Positions 28,411 through 36,387 of a stretch of 64,000 nucleotides of DNA are shown piece after piece. This DNA is from Nocardioides sp. dk884 (GTDB lineage: Bacteria > Actinomycetota > Actinomycetes > Propionibacteriales > Nocardioidaceae), in NCBI RefSeq assembly GCF_009557055.1, contig NZ_CP045649.1:2827501-2891500 (forward strand), written 5' to 3'. The notes beneath the pieces are model-generated. The model did no database searches. It was not told the origin of the DNA and worked only from the letters and a program-made list of their open reading frames with translations. The translations under genes and the position numbers were made by a program. The number at the start of each line of letters is the position of its first letter. Within the stretch, counting starts at the first letter, position 1.

Positions 28411-29211
28411 ATGAGTACCGGAGCGATGCACCGACAGGCGCCGGACCACGTCCGGCGCGAACGAACCGCCACCCTCCTCGCCCAGGCCGCCGAGTGCGGC
28501 CCCGGGGAGCGTGAGGAGCTGCTGAACGAGGTCGTCGTTCTCAACATCCAGGTCGCCCACGCCGTGGCGCGACGCTTCCGCAACCGCGGGGTCCCCCTGG
28601 AGGACCTCGAGCAGGTCGCCTGCTGCGCGCTGGTGCGCGCCGCCGCGAAGTTCGACGTCTCCCAGGACCGCGACTTCCTCTCCTACGCGGTGCCCACCAT
28701 GAGCGGTGAGCTGAAGCGCTACTTCCGCGACCACGGCTGGACCGTGCGGCCGCCGCGCCGCATCCAGGAGATCCACTCCAAGGTGATCGCCATGCACCGC
28801 TCGGGCATGGAGGACGGGCGTCCCGCCACCGCCGACGACATCGCCGCGGCGCTGGACATCCCCGTGACCGACGTGCGGGAGGCACTGGAGACCCAGGGCT
28901 GCTTCCAGCCGGCGTCGCTGGACTACACCCTGCACGAGGACGGCGACATGACCGTCGGCGACCTGCTCAGCAGCGACGACGAGAGCGAGCGCGAGGCCCT
29001 CGAGGCACGGGTGATGCTCCAGCCGGTCGTGCGCCGCCTGTCCGAGCGCGACCGCCGGATCCTGCACCTGCGCTTCGCCGAGGACTGCACCCAGGCCCAG
29101 ATCGGCGAGGAGCTCGGCGTCACCCAGATGCAGGTCTCCCGCCTGCTCAGCCGCATCCTCGACGGCCTGCGCGAGGACCTCGCCGTCGACGAGCTGGCCC
29201 AGGGGCGCTGA
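28411..29211 (+). CDS. SigB/SigF-family alternative sigma factor (copy 1)
   Basis: A 266-residue sigma-70 family factor of the B/F/G stress-sporulation type. Region 2 spans VVVLNIQVAHAVARRFRNRGVPLEDLEQVACCALVRAAAKFD and FLSYAVPTMSGELKRYFRDHGW. TVRPPRRIQE marks the 2.4-to-3 link typical of SigB/F, and region 4 is LSERDRRILHLRFAEDCTQAQIGEELGVTQMQVSRLLSRIL. It directs RNA polymerase to GTTT...GGGTA promoters. It is divergent from the kinase/anti-sigma operon, and its own promoter looks like one it would read. A paralogue lies at 32683. Control by partner switching is expected from the neighbours. Confidence 0.93.
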   Translation: MSTGAMHRQAPDHVRRERTATLLAQAAECGPGEREELLNEVVVLNIQVAHAVARRFRNRGVPLEDLEQVACCALVRAAAKFDVSQDRDFLSYAVPTMSGELKRYFRDHGWTVRPPRRIQEIHSKVIAMHRSGMEDGRPATADDIAAALDIPVTDVREALETQGCFQPASLDYTLHEDGDMTVGDLLSSDDESEREALEARVMLQPVVRRLSERDRRILHLRFAEDCTQAQIGEELGVTQMQVSRLLSRILDGLREDLAVDELAQGR

Positions 29212-29244
29212 GCGCCCTCCCGCCCCCTACCCCGCACCGCGCGC

Positions 29245-29275
29245 GCAGCGCCGGCCCTCTCCGGGCCGGCGCTGC
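29245..29275 (+). terminator. Hairpin terminator after the first sigma factor gene
   Basis: A perfect 13-bp stem, GCAGCGCCGGCCC with GGGCCGGCGCTGC, over a TCTCC loop, 33 bp after the stop. The following bases are mixed (GGTCGTCTCTGG), not a T-run. Confidence 0.65.
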
Positions 29276-29359
29276 GGTCGTCTCTGGACCTACCTCTGGG
29301 GCCTGTCTCGGGGGCCCGTCTGTGCGCGCCCGCGGCCTCCACGCCACTAGCCTCAGGGC

Positions 29360-29848
29360 ATGCCGCGCCTGCTGGTCGTCCACCACGCCCCGACCCCGTC
29401 GGTCCGTCGCCTCGCGGACGCGGTGATCGCGGGCTCACGCGACGAGGCGATCACCGGGGTCGAGGTGATCGTGCGCCCGGCGCTCACGGCCAGCGCGCAG
29501 GACGTGCTCGACGCCGACGGCTACCTGCTCGGCACGCCCGCCAACTTCGGCTACATGTCGGGGGCGCTCAAGCACTTCTTCGACTCGACCTTCCACCGCG
29601 TCGGCGGGGCCCTCGGCGAGGACGGCTCGGCGGCCGAAGCGGGCCCGGGGCGCCGGCCCTACGGCCTGTGGGTGCACGGGCGCTACGACACGACCGGCGC
29701 GGTGCGGTCCGTGGAGACGATCGTGGGCGCCCTGCCGTGGGTCCGCTCGGCGCCTGTTCTCGAGGTGCTGGGCGAGATCACCGAGGAGCACCTCGAGGCG
29801 GCGTACGACCTCGGAGGCACGATCGCCGCCCTGCTCAGCCCGGCCTGA
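29360..29848 (+). CDS. Flavodoxin/NADPH-dependent FMN reductase-like protein
   Basis: A 162-residue flavodoxin-fold protein. It begins PRLLVVHHAPTPSVRRLADAV, the phosphate-binding loop position, continues with DGYLLGTPANFGYMSGALKHFFD, a segment characteristic of FMN-binding flavodoxin-like reductases, and ends with GLWVHGRYDTTGAVRSVETIV. It probably binds FMN and reduces a quinone or similar acceptor. ATG at 29360 has little leader signal. It sits in the stress locus between the sigma factor and the STAS gene, facing the latter. Confidence 0.82.
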   Translation: MPRLLVVHHAPTPSVRRLADAVIAGSRDEAITGVEVIVRPALTASAQDVLDADGYLLGTPANFGYMSGALKHFFDSTFHRVGGALGEDGSAAEAGPGRRPYGLWVHGRYDTTGAVRSVETIVGALPWVRSAPVLEVLGEITEEHLEAAYDLGGTIAALLSPA

Positions 29849-29885
29849 GGGCCGAGGAGAGGGCGGCGAGCGGTTCGGACAGGGG

Positions 29886-30233
29886 TCAGGCCACCACGAA
29901 GGGGCCGGACGGCGAGGAGTCGTCGCCGTCGAGAGAGGTGAGGTAGGGCAGGGCGCAGACGAGCAGCACCCGCTGGGCGATGGTGCCGGGCTCGGCAACG
30001 AGGGTCAGGGTGGTGCCGTTCTGCTCCGCCGAGCGCAGTGCGGTGACGAGCACACTCACCGCGACGCTCGGGAGGTAGTCCGCGTCGCTGAGATCGATGC
30101 GCAGGGGGGTCGTGTAGTCCTCGGTGTGCTCTCGGATCGCGTTGCGCAGTGCGATCACGGCGTACTCGTCCACCGAGCCGCTCACGGTCAGCACGCCGGG
30201 GGTCTTGGTTACCGAGAAGGGCCGTTCTTCCAT
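29886..30233 (-). CDS. Stand-alone STAS domain protein (anti-anti-sigma factor)
   Basis: A 115-residue STAS protein of the RsbV/SpoIIAA kind. It opens FSVTKTPGVLTVSGSVDEYAVIALRNAI. Its central strand-turn LRIDLSDADYLPSVAVSVLVTALRSA places serines where RsbW-type kinases phosphorylate these antagonists. It also has LVAEPGTIAQRVLLVCALPYL. In partner switching the unphosphorylated form binds the anti-sigma ATPase and frees sigma. The likely partners are the RsbW-like domains at 25559 or within the four-domain protein downstream (30331), which is 97 bp away on the other side and on the same strand. Confidence 0.87.
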   Translation of the reverse strand: MEERPFSVTKTPGVLTVSGSVDEYAVIALRNAIREHTEDYTTPLRIDLSDADYLPSVAVSVLVTALRSAEQNGTTLTLVAEPGTIAQRVLLVCALPYLTSLDGDDSSPSGPFVVA

Positions 30234-30330
30234 GCCTTGACCCTAGGGGGTCCTGGGCGCGAAAGTCACCCGGGGGCCTCATCCTCTCGGGCGAAATTCA
30301 GCCGTTTCGCGCTGGATGGCCCACCACCTC

Positions 30331-32265
30331 TCAGCCCGCAGGATCTTCTCCTCTCTGCCGCTGGTCCGCGCCGGCGTCCGTGACGTAGGGCAGGCGCACC
30401 AGGTCCAGGACGTGCTGGGCCGGTGAGCCCATGGGCGCGACCAGTCGGACCCGCCCGCTGTCCCCGTCGTCGGCGGGCGCGAGCACCTCGAAGAGCGTCT
30501 GCACGCCTGCGCTGGCGAGCAGCGTCACGCCGGACAGGTCGATCCAGACCTCGCGGGTCCCACCGCGGGTGGCATGCGCGAGACGACGCCGGAACTCGTC
30601 GATGGAGCGCTGGTCCACGGCGCCGCGCAGCACGACGTGGTCCTCGGCGGCCTCCATGACCATCGGCTCGTGTCCCCGGTGCTGGCCGGGGGCAGCCGAG
30701 GAGGTCAGCAGGCCGGCTTCGGTGCTGGGCCAGTAGCGCAGCCACACGGTCGTGCCCTGCTCGTCATGGCTGACGTGCAGCTCGTCGGCGAAACCGCGGG
30801 CCATCGCCAGTCCGCGCCCGCGGCCGCCCTCGGCGCCGGGCACGCGCCACTGCCCGTGGTCCCGCACGCTGATCTCGATCGTGCCGCCGGGCTGCAGCAC
30901 GCCGCGCACGATCACGAGTGCCTCGGCGCGACTCACGTCCGGCTGGTAGGCGTGCTCGACCGCGTTGCTGACCAACTCACCCACGGCGTGCTGGAGCGCG
31001 AGCTCGTCGAGCTGGCCCACCCGCACGGCGGCGAGCCACTCCGAGAGGCTGTGCCGCACCACCCGCAGCGTGTCGGGGAAGGCCGGCAGCACCAGCTCGA
31101 GGGGCTTCGGGACCTCGACCACCTGCGCCGCCAGCAGCGTGACGTCGTCCTCCATGCCGCCGCTGCGGGTGAGGTCCTCCGCCGTACGCCGGGCCACCCG
31201 CTCGGCCAGGGTCACCCCCTCCGTCGCCGGATCCTCGGTGACCACGCTGTGGACCAGCTGGGCGAGGTCCAAGGTGTTCTGGCTCGTGGAACGCCCCGGG
31301 CGCTCGACGAGCCCGTCGCTGTAGAGCAGGACCAGGTCGCCCTCGGCGAGTGGGTGCTCCTGGAGCACGAACGGCCAGCCGGCGCCGAGCGGCGCGGCGC
31401 CCGATCCCGGCAGGTAGGTGGTCTCCCCCGAGGCGGAGGCGACGAGCGGCGGCGGGTGACCGGCGGTGCAGTAGTGGAGCGTGCGGCGATCGGCGCTCAC
31501 GACGGCCACGCAGAGAGTGGCCGAGCGCGCTGCGGCCACTCGGCGCGCCCGCCGGTCCAGCACCTCGAGCGCGGCGACGACATCGCCGTCGAGGCGGACC
31601 CGCTCCTCGAAGAGGGTGCGCAGCTCGCCCATCACCACGGCGGCCTGCACCCCGTGGCCGACCACGTCTCCGACGACCATGACGGTGCAGCCGTCGGGCA
31701 GGGCCAGCACGTCGAACCAGTCTCCGCCGGCGGAGGCGCCGTCCTCGGCCAGCAGGTAGCGCGCCGCGAGGGACAGGCCCGGCACGATCGGCAGCCCGTC
31801 AGGCAGCAACGCGTCCTGCAAGGTGACCAGGACGGCCGTGGCTGCCTCGGTGCGCCCCTGCGCCTCCTTGGAACGCGCTGCGGCGGCCGAGGCGGCGCGG
31901 CGATGGGCAGCCTCGGTGCGGTCGTCGCCCTGGGCGATGACGCCGCGGACACGCCCGTCCTCATCGAGCCAGGGGCTGAGCACACAACGGTAGAAGGCAT
32001 CCGTCGTCGCGCCGGGCACACGCCACTCCTCGGCGACGAAGGGCACCCCGCTGGCGACGACCTCGCGGGCCCGCGCCACGATCGGCTCGCCCGCCGGTCC
32101 CGGGAACACGTCGGCGGCCGGCCGGCCACGCAGGTCGCCGAACGCCGCCCGGGAACCGGCGTTCATCGCGGTCACCACCAGGTCGGGGCCCTCCGCGACC
32201 GCCAACAACCCGGGGGCGTGCTCGAACGCCGCGAGTGCTGCCTCGGACGGACCGTCGTGTGCCAC
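30331..32265 (-). CDS. Four-domain stress switch: PAS - PP2C phosphatase - RsbW ATPase - STAS
   Basis: A 644-residue protein that carries a whole partner-switching circuit. Residues 10-120 are a PAS sensor. Residues 145-385 are a SpoIIE/RsbU PP2C phosphatase with metal aspartates in GGDWFD (Asp182), VVGDVVGHG (Asp200), LYSDGL (Asp316) and MEDDVT (Asp373-374). Residues 395-515 are a GHKL anti-sigma kinase (Glu430 and Asn434 in GELVSNAVEHAY). Residues 535-630 are a STAS domain with the target serine at Ser585 (IDLSGVTLLASAG). This is the architecture of M. tuberculosis Rv1364c, a regulator linked to sigma-F. GTG at 32265 has GGAGAGG eight bases before; ATGs at 32292 and 32436 are alternatives. 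Confidence 0.9.
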   Translation of the reverse strand: MAHDGPSEAALAAFEHAPGLLAVAEGPDLVVTAMNAGSRAAFGDLRGRPAADVFPGPAGEPIVARAREVVASGVPFVAEEWRVPGATTDAFYRCVLSPWLDEDGRVRGVIAQGDDRTEAAHRRAASAAAARSKEAQGRTEAATAVLVTLQDALLPDGLPIVPGLSLAARYLLAEDGASAGGDWFDVLALPDGCTVMVVGDVVGHGVQAAVVMGELRTLFEERVRLDGDVVAALEVLDRRARRVAAARSATLCVAVVSADRRTLHYCTAGHPPPLVASASGETTYLPGSGAAPLGAGWPFVLQEHPLAEGDLVLLYSDGLVERPGRSTSQNTLDLAQLVHSVVTEDPATEGVTLAERVARRTAEDLTRSGGMEDDVTLLAAQVVEVPKPLELVLPAFPDTLRVVRHSLSEWLAAVRVGQLDELALQHAVGELVSNAVEHAYQPDVSRAEALVIVRGVLQPGGTIEISVRDHGQWRVPGAEGGRGRGLAMARGFADELHVSHDEQGTTVWLRYWPSTEAGLLTSSAAPGQHRGHEPMVMEAAEDHVVLRGAVDQRSIDEFRRRLAHATRGGTREVWIDLSGVTLLASAGVQTLFEVLAPADDGDSGRVRLVAPMGSPAQHVLDLVRLPYVTDAGADQRQRGEDPAG

Positions 32266-32682
32266 GTTGTTGACCTCTCCGTGGTGGTTCATGGGTGGAC
32301 GTGCGTCTCGCCGGCCGTTGCTCCAGGAGCGGGCCGTCGCCGCGACCCGCGCCCCGACGGCGCACCCCGGTTGCCGGGCCGTCGTGGCTGTGTCGCTGCG
32401 AGCATGATCCCCCTCGGCCGTCAGGTCGTCGTACATCGCCTCCGTGATGGAGCCAACAGGTGCCTGGACACGGCGGTACCCGAGGGCCACCGTCGATAAC
32501 CGGGGCGCTGGCGTCGCGGCCGCCCTGGTCACCCGACCGGGCGGTCGGTGTCCGAGCGGGCACCGACCGTCGCTGGGGGCTTGCGCCCTGTCCGGGCACG
32601 GGTAGCGTGGCGAGTGCGAGCACGGGCCGCAACCCGCTGAAGAAGCCGGCGGGGAGCCAGCGCACGACGGATGGAGCGCGCC
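32266..32682. other. 417-bp divergent regulatory region between the four-domain switch and the second sigma gene
   Basis: No supported gene. It holds a GTTATC-N13-GGGTAC promoter for the minus strand and a weaker plus-strand candidate, GCTTGC (32579-32584), 15 bp, GGGTAG (32600-32605), for the sigma gene. The open minus frame continues to 32532 but shows no domain-like sequence upstream of 32265. Confidence 0.5.
32476..32500 (-). promoter_or_regulatory. Sigma-B/F-like promoter for the four-domain switch gene
   Basis: Minus strand GTTATC (32500-32495), a 13-bp spacer and GGGTAC (32481-32476). The predicted start near 32469 gives a leader of about 200 nt to the GTG at 32265, or 33 nt if the ATG at 32436 were used. 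Confidence 0.45.
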
Positions 32683-33540
32683 ATGTCACCTGAGCACGTC
32701 GAGATCACCGAGCCGGCCACGATCGCGCCCTCCCCGGTCGCGCTCCCCACCCAGGTCCGCGACGGCGACCGGGGCAAGACTCGCCAGCAACGCTCCGAGC
32801 TGACCCGCGACCTCCTCGACCGCGCGGCAGCTGCGACCGACCCGACCACGCGCGCGGCGCTGCTCGAGGAGGTCGTCCTGGTCAACCGCGGGGTCGCCGA
32901 GGCGGTGGCCGCGCGCTACCGCAATCGCGGGATCGCCCAGGACGACCTGGTCCAGGTCGCCTACGAGGGGCTCACCAAGGCGGTCAAACGCTTCGATCCG
33001 GAGCTGCGCAACGATCTGCTGACCTATGCGGTGCCGACGATCCGCGGCGAGGTGCAGCGCTACTTCCGCGACCAGGGCTGGACGGTGCGTCCGCCGCGGC
33101 GCATCCAGGAGCTGCAGTGGCGGGTCAACCGCTGCCTGGACAACCTGGGCCACGAGCTGGGCCGCGAGCCGAGCGACGAGGAGGTCATGAGCCGTCTCGA
33201 CCTCGACGCCACGGAGTACCGCGAGGTCGTGGAAGCGTTCGGGTGCTTCCAGCCCACCTCGCTGGACAACCCGGTCAGCGTCGACGGCGCGACCACGCTG
33301 GGTGAGCTCATCGCCGATGAGGACCACGCTCGGCGCGCCAGCGAGGCCCGGGTGGTCCTCGCCCCGGTCGTGCGCCAGCTCTCCGAGCGCGACCGGCGGA
33401 TCCTGTACCTGCGCTTCTTCGAGGACCGGACCCAAGAACAGATCGGCAACGAGCTGGGGGTGACCCAGATGCAGGTCTCCCGCCTGCTCTCACGGATCCT
33501 GCGTCGTCTGCGCGAACAGGTGGAGGACACGACGACGTGA
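32683..33540 (+). CDS. SigB/SigF-family alternative sigma factor (copy 2)
   Basis: A 285-residue sigma factor paralogous to the one at 28411. It shares VRPPRRIQE, RNRGIAQDDLVQVAYEGLTKAVKRFDPELRNDLLTYAVPTIRGEVQRYFRDQGW and region 4 SERDRRILYLRFFEDRTQEQIGNELGVTQMQVSRLLSRILRRLRE. Region 2 is closer to the general SigB/F consensus (YEGLTKAVKRFD) than copy 1. ATG at 32683 is preferred over the in-frame ATG at 32671 because GGAG lies six bases before it. It is divergent from the four-domain switch gene, a likely direct controller. Confidence 0.93.
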   Translation: MSPEHVEITEPATIAPSPVALPTQVRDGDRGKTRQQRSELTRDLLDRAAAATDPTTRAALLEEVVLVNRGVAEAVAARYRNRGIAQDDLVQVAYEGLTKAVKRFDPELRNDLLTYAVPTIRGEVQRYFRDQGWTVRPPRRIQELQWRVNRCLDNLGHELGREPSDEEVMSRLDLDATEYREVVEAFGCFQPTSLDNPVSVDGATTLGELIADEDHARRASEARVVLAPVVRQLSERDRRILYLRFFEDRTQEQIGNELGVTQMQVSRLLSRILRRLREQVEDTTT

Positions 33541-33777
33541 GTCCCCTGGGGACGCTGCCGAGACCGCGGAGATGAGCGGCGTACGTCGCGGAGCTGTCGG
33601 CCGACCTGTTCAGCGCCCCCTGAGGGCTGAGCGTCCAGCGGGTGGTCGACCGTGCCGCCGCTGGGGGCAGCCGACGGCGACGACCGCGAGCAGCGGGCGA
33701 GCCGCTAGGATCGGGCGCCGACCCCCTCACGGGACAGACCGTGATGAACCGTCGCCGATCCTCCCGGGAGGACCACC

Positions 33778-34602
33778 TTGCTCCGCCGTGCCCGACACCT
33801 GTCCGGTCGCACCGTGACCCTCGCGGCCCTCCTCGCCGTACTGGCGTCCGGGTGCAGCGACGAGGAGGCGCAGGGCAAGGACCCGGACCCCGCTCAGGTG
33901 GACGGCGTCGAGATCCCCGCGATCAGCGCCTGCCGGATCCTCACTCCCGAGGACGTCGCCGAACCGAGCAATGCCACCCGCACCGTGGACTGCGCCGAGG
34001 GGGTGCACACCGCCCAGACGTTCGCGGCCGGTGCGCTCCCCGAGCGGCTGACCGAGGTCGACCGGGACGACGAGGCGCTCGGCGACTTCGCCTACCACAC
34101 CTGCTCGACGGCGTTCATGTCCCACCTGGGCGCCGACGAGAGCCTGGTGATGCGCAGCATGCTCAGCTGGGCCTGGTTCCGCCCCTCCCAGGAGGCGTGG
34201 GACGAGGGTGCCCGCTGGTTCCGCTGCGACGTCGTCGGCGGCGGTGAGCAGTCGAGCGAGTACCTCACCCTTCCCGAGAAGACCCGCGGCCTGCTCGCCG
34301 GCACCCCGGCGGACCGCTGGATGGCCTGCGTCGAGGGTCCCACCGTCGAGGACGCACCACGGGTGCCGTGCTCGCAGCAGCACGACTGGCGCGCGGTGAG
34401 CGCGATCAAGGTCGGCGAGCCGGAGGACCCCTACCCGGGTGATCGGGTCGTCGAGGTCACCACCCGCGACTACTGCTCGCGCTGGGTCGCTGCCTGGCTG
34501 GAGTACCCGGTCAGCTACGACTACGCCTACACCTGGTTCCACGAGGCGGAGTGGGAGGCCGGCAACCGGAGGTCGGTGTGCTGGGCGCGCACCGAGCGGT
34601 GA
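33778..34602 (+). CDS. Septum-formation family lipoprotein (copy 1)
   Basis: A 274-residue lipoprotein with the actinobacterial septum-formation domain. The TTG start at 33778 follows GGGAGGACCACC. A signal peptide ends in the lipobox LASGC. The domain has ISACRILTPEDVAEPSNATRTVDCAEGVHTAQTFAAGALP, a repeated W-E-G-A-R-W-(F/Y)-R-C-D-V motif and several cysteines (CAEG, CSQQHDW, CWAR) that probably form disulphides. Two similar halves appear in the sequence. It acts on the outer face of the membrane; its exact role in division is not proved. It overlaps the second copy by 4 bp. Confidence 0.82.
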   Translation: MLRRARHLSGRTVTLAALLAVLASGCSDEEAQGKDPDPAQVDGVEIPAISACRILTPEDVAEPSNATRTVDCAEGVHTAQTFAAGALPERLTEVDRDDEALGDFAYHTCSTAFMSHLGADESLVMRSMLSWAWFRPSQEAWDEGARWFRCDVVGGGEQSSEYLTLPEKTRGLLAGTPADRWMACVEGPTVEDAPRVPCSQQHDWRAVSAIKVGEPEDPYPGDRVVEVTTRDYCSRWVAAWLEYPVSYDYAYTWFHEAEWEAGNRRSVCWARTER

Positions 34603-35432
34603 CCCGGCCGGGCACGGCCACGTGCCTCGTCTCGGCGCTGGTCGGGACCCTGCTGCTCGCCGGGTGCTCCGGCGGCTCCGAGGGCCCCGAGAGCTCACCC
34701 CCCGCGTCTGCGATCCCCACCGCCGTCCCGACCGCCCAGGCGGTCCCCGCGCCGAAGGTCGGCAGCTGCCACCGGCTCACCTATGCCGAGGCGATCGCCC
34801 CCACCGCGCCTGAGGGCTCGGTGCCGTGCGCGCAGCCGCACACCTCCGTCACGTACGCCGCCGGCTCGCTGGACGACGTGGTCCGCGGCCACCTCGTGGC
34901 CGTGGACTCCGCTCGCGTGCAGGAGCAGGTGGCCAGCACCTGCCCCCGGGCGCTCCAGGGGTTCCTCGGCGGGACCCCCGCCGACCTGCGGCTGAGCATG
35001 TTGCGCCCGATCTGGTTCACCCCCACCGTCGAGCAGTCCGACGAGGGGGCGCGCTGGTACCGCTGCGACGTCATCGCCGTCACGGCGGGTGATCGCCTGA
35101 CTCCTCTGGGCCGCGACCTGCGCGGCGTCCTGGGCCGCGAGAGCGACCGCGAGCGCTACGCGATGTGCGGGACCGCCGCCCCGGACGCGGCGTCCTTCCG
35201 ACGCGTGCAGTGCTCCGAGCCGCACGCGTGGCGCGCGATCGCGGTGGTCGACCTCCCCGACGGCGCCTACCCGGGCACCGAGACCGTGCGCGCGGCCGGC
35301 CAGGCGCCGTGCGAGGACGCCGGCCGCGAGGCGGCCGCCGACCCGCTGAGCTTCAGCTGGGGCTATGAGTGGCCGACCCGCGAGCAGTGGGCGGCGGGCC
35401 AGACCTACGGCCGCTGCTGGGCGCCGGACTGA
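34599..35432 (+). CDS. Septum-formation family lipoprotein (copy 2)
   Basis: A 277-residue paralogue of the preceding gene, started by a GTG that overlaps its stop (GTGA). The signal peptide ends LLLAGC. The mature part shows the same pattern: CHRLTYAEAIAPTAPEGSVPC, SDEGARWYRCDVIAVTAG, VQCSEPHAWRAIAVVDLPDGAYPG and a C-terminal CWAPD. The two overlap and share domain layout, so they arose by local duplication and probably function as a pair at the cell surface. Confidence 0.82.
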   Translation: MTRPGTATCLVSALVGTLLLAGCSGGSEGPESSPPASAIPTAVPTAQAVPAPKVGSCHRLTYAEAIAPTAPEGSVPCAQPHTSVTYAAGSLDDVVRGHLVAVDSARVQEQVASTCPRALQGFLGGTPADLRLSMLRPIWFTPTVEQSDEGARWYRCDVIAVTAGDRLTPLGRDLRGVLGRESDRERYAMCGTAAPDAASFRRVQCSEPHAWRAIAVVDLPDGAYPGTETVRAAGQAPCEDAGREAAADPLSFSWGYEWPTREQWAAGQTYGRCWAPD

Positions 35433-35463
35433 GAGCTCCCGGCACGCGGCGTACCGGCGCCGC

Positions 35464-36387
35464 TCAGAAGCCGAGCTTGCGCAGCTGGCGCGGGTCGCGC
35501 TGCCAGTCCTTGGCGATCTTGACGTGGAGGTCGAGGTAGACCGGGGTGCCCAGCAGCGCCTCGATCTGGCGCCGGGAGTCGGTCCCGATCTTGCGCAGGC
35601 GGGCCCCCTTGTGACCGATGATGATCCCCTTCTGGGAGTCACGCTCGACGTAGACGTTGGCGTGGATGTCGAGCAGCGGACGGTCCTCGGGACGGTCCTC
35701 GCGCAGCCGCATCTCCTCGACGACCACGGCGATGGAGTGCGGCAGCTCGTCGCGGACGTCCTCGAGAGCGGCCTCGCGGATCAGCTCCGCGACCAGGATC
35801 TCCTCCGGGGCGTCGCTCAGGTCGCCGTCCGGGTAGAGCTGCGGGCCCTCGGGCAGCAGCTGGATGAGCAGGTCCGCCAGCAGGTCGACCTGGTTGCCGG
35901 CGCTCGCCGAGACCGGCACGACCTCGGCCCACTCCACCCCGACCTCGCGGCCGAGCGCGGCGATGTCCAGCAGGTGCTGGCCGATCTGCTCGGGGGTGGC
36001 CAGGTCGGTCTTGGTCGCGATCGCGACCTTCTTGGTGCGCTTGACCTTCGCCATCTCGTTGACGATGAACCGGTCGCCGGGACCGATCTTCTCGTTGGCG
36101 GGGAAGCAGGCCGCGACCACGTCGACCTCGGCCAGGGTGGTCTTCACCAGATCGTTGAGGCGCTCGCCCAGCAGCGTGCGCGGGCGGTGCAGGCCGGGGG
36201 TGTCGACCAGCACGAGCTGGGCGTGCGGGCGGTGCACGATGCCGCGCACGACCGTGCGGGTGGTCTGCGGCTTGGAGCTGGTGATCACGACCTTCGCCCC
36301 GACCAGGGCGTTGGTGAGCGTGGACTTGCCGGCATTGGGCCGGCCCACGAACGACGCGAATCCACTGCGGTGCGCCTGCTCGGTCAT
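35464..36387 (-). CDS. era: GTPase Era
   Basis: A 307-residue Era GTPase that assists 16S rRNA maturation and small-subunit assembly. G1 is VGRPNAGKSTL, G2 lies in TTRTVVRGI, G3 is LVDTPGLH, G4 is ATKTDL and G5 is VPVSASAGN. The C-terminal KH domain has VYVERDSQKGIIIGHKGARLRKIG. ATG at 36387 follows GGAGG and overlaps the stop of the siderophore-interacting protein gene by 4 bp; the longer open frame lacks any support. Unusually, era here ends an operon with tmsA and tmsB instead of following the cdd-like gene directly. Confidence 0.96.
   Translation of the reverse strand: MTEQAHRSGFASFVGRPNAGKSTLTNALVGAKVVITSSKPQTTRTVVRGIVHRPHAQLVLVDTPGLHRPRTLLGERLNDLVKTTLAEVDVVAACFPANEKIGPGDRFIVNEMAKVKRTKKVAIATKTDLATPEQIGQHLLDIAALGREVGVEWAEVVPVSASAGNQVDLLADLLIQLLPEGPQLYPDGDLSDAPEEILVAELIREAALEDVRDELPHSIAVVVEEMRLREDRPEDRPLLDIHANVYVERDSQKGIIIGHKGARLRKIGTDSRRQIEALLGTPVYLDLHVKIAKDWQRDPRQLRKLGF

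Noticed and set aside
32292..32436. ATG starts at 32292 and 32436 for the four-domain switch protein
   Set aside because: The GTG at 32265 has a better ribosome site and the added residues do not look like part of a PAS domain; kept only as alternatives.
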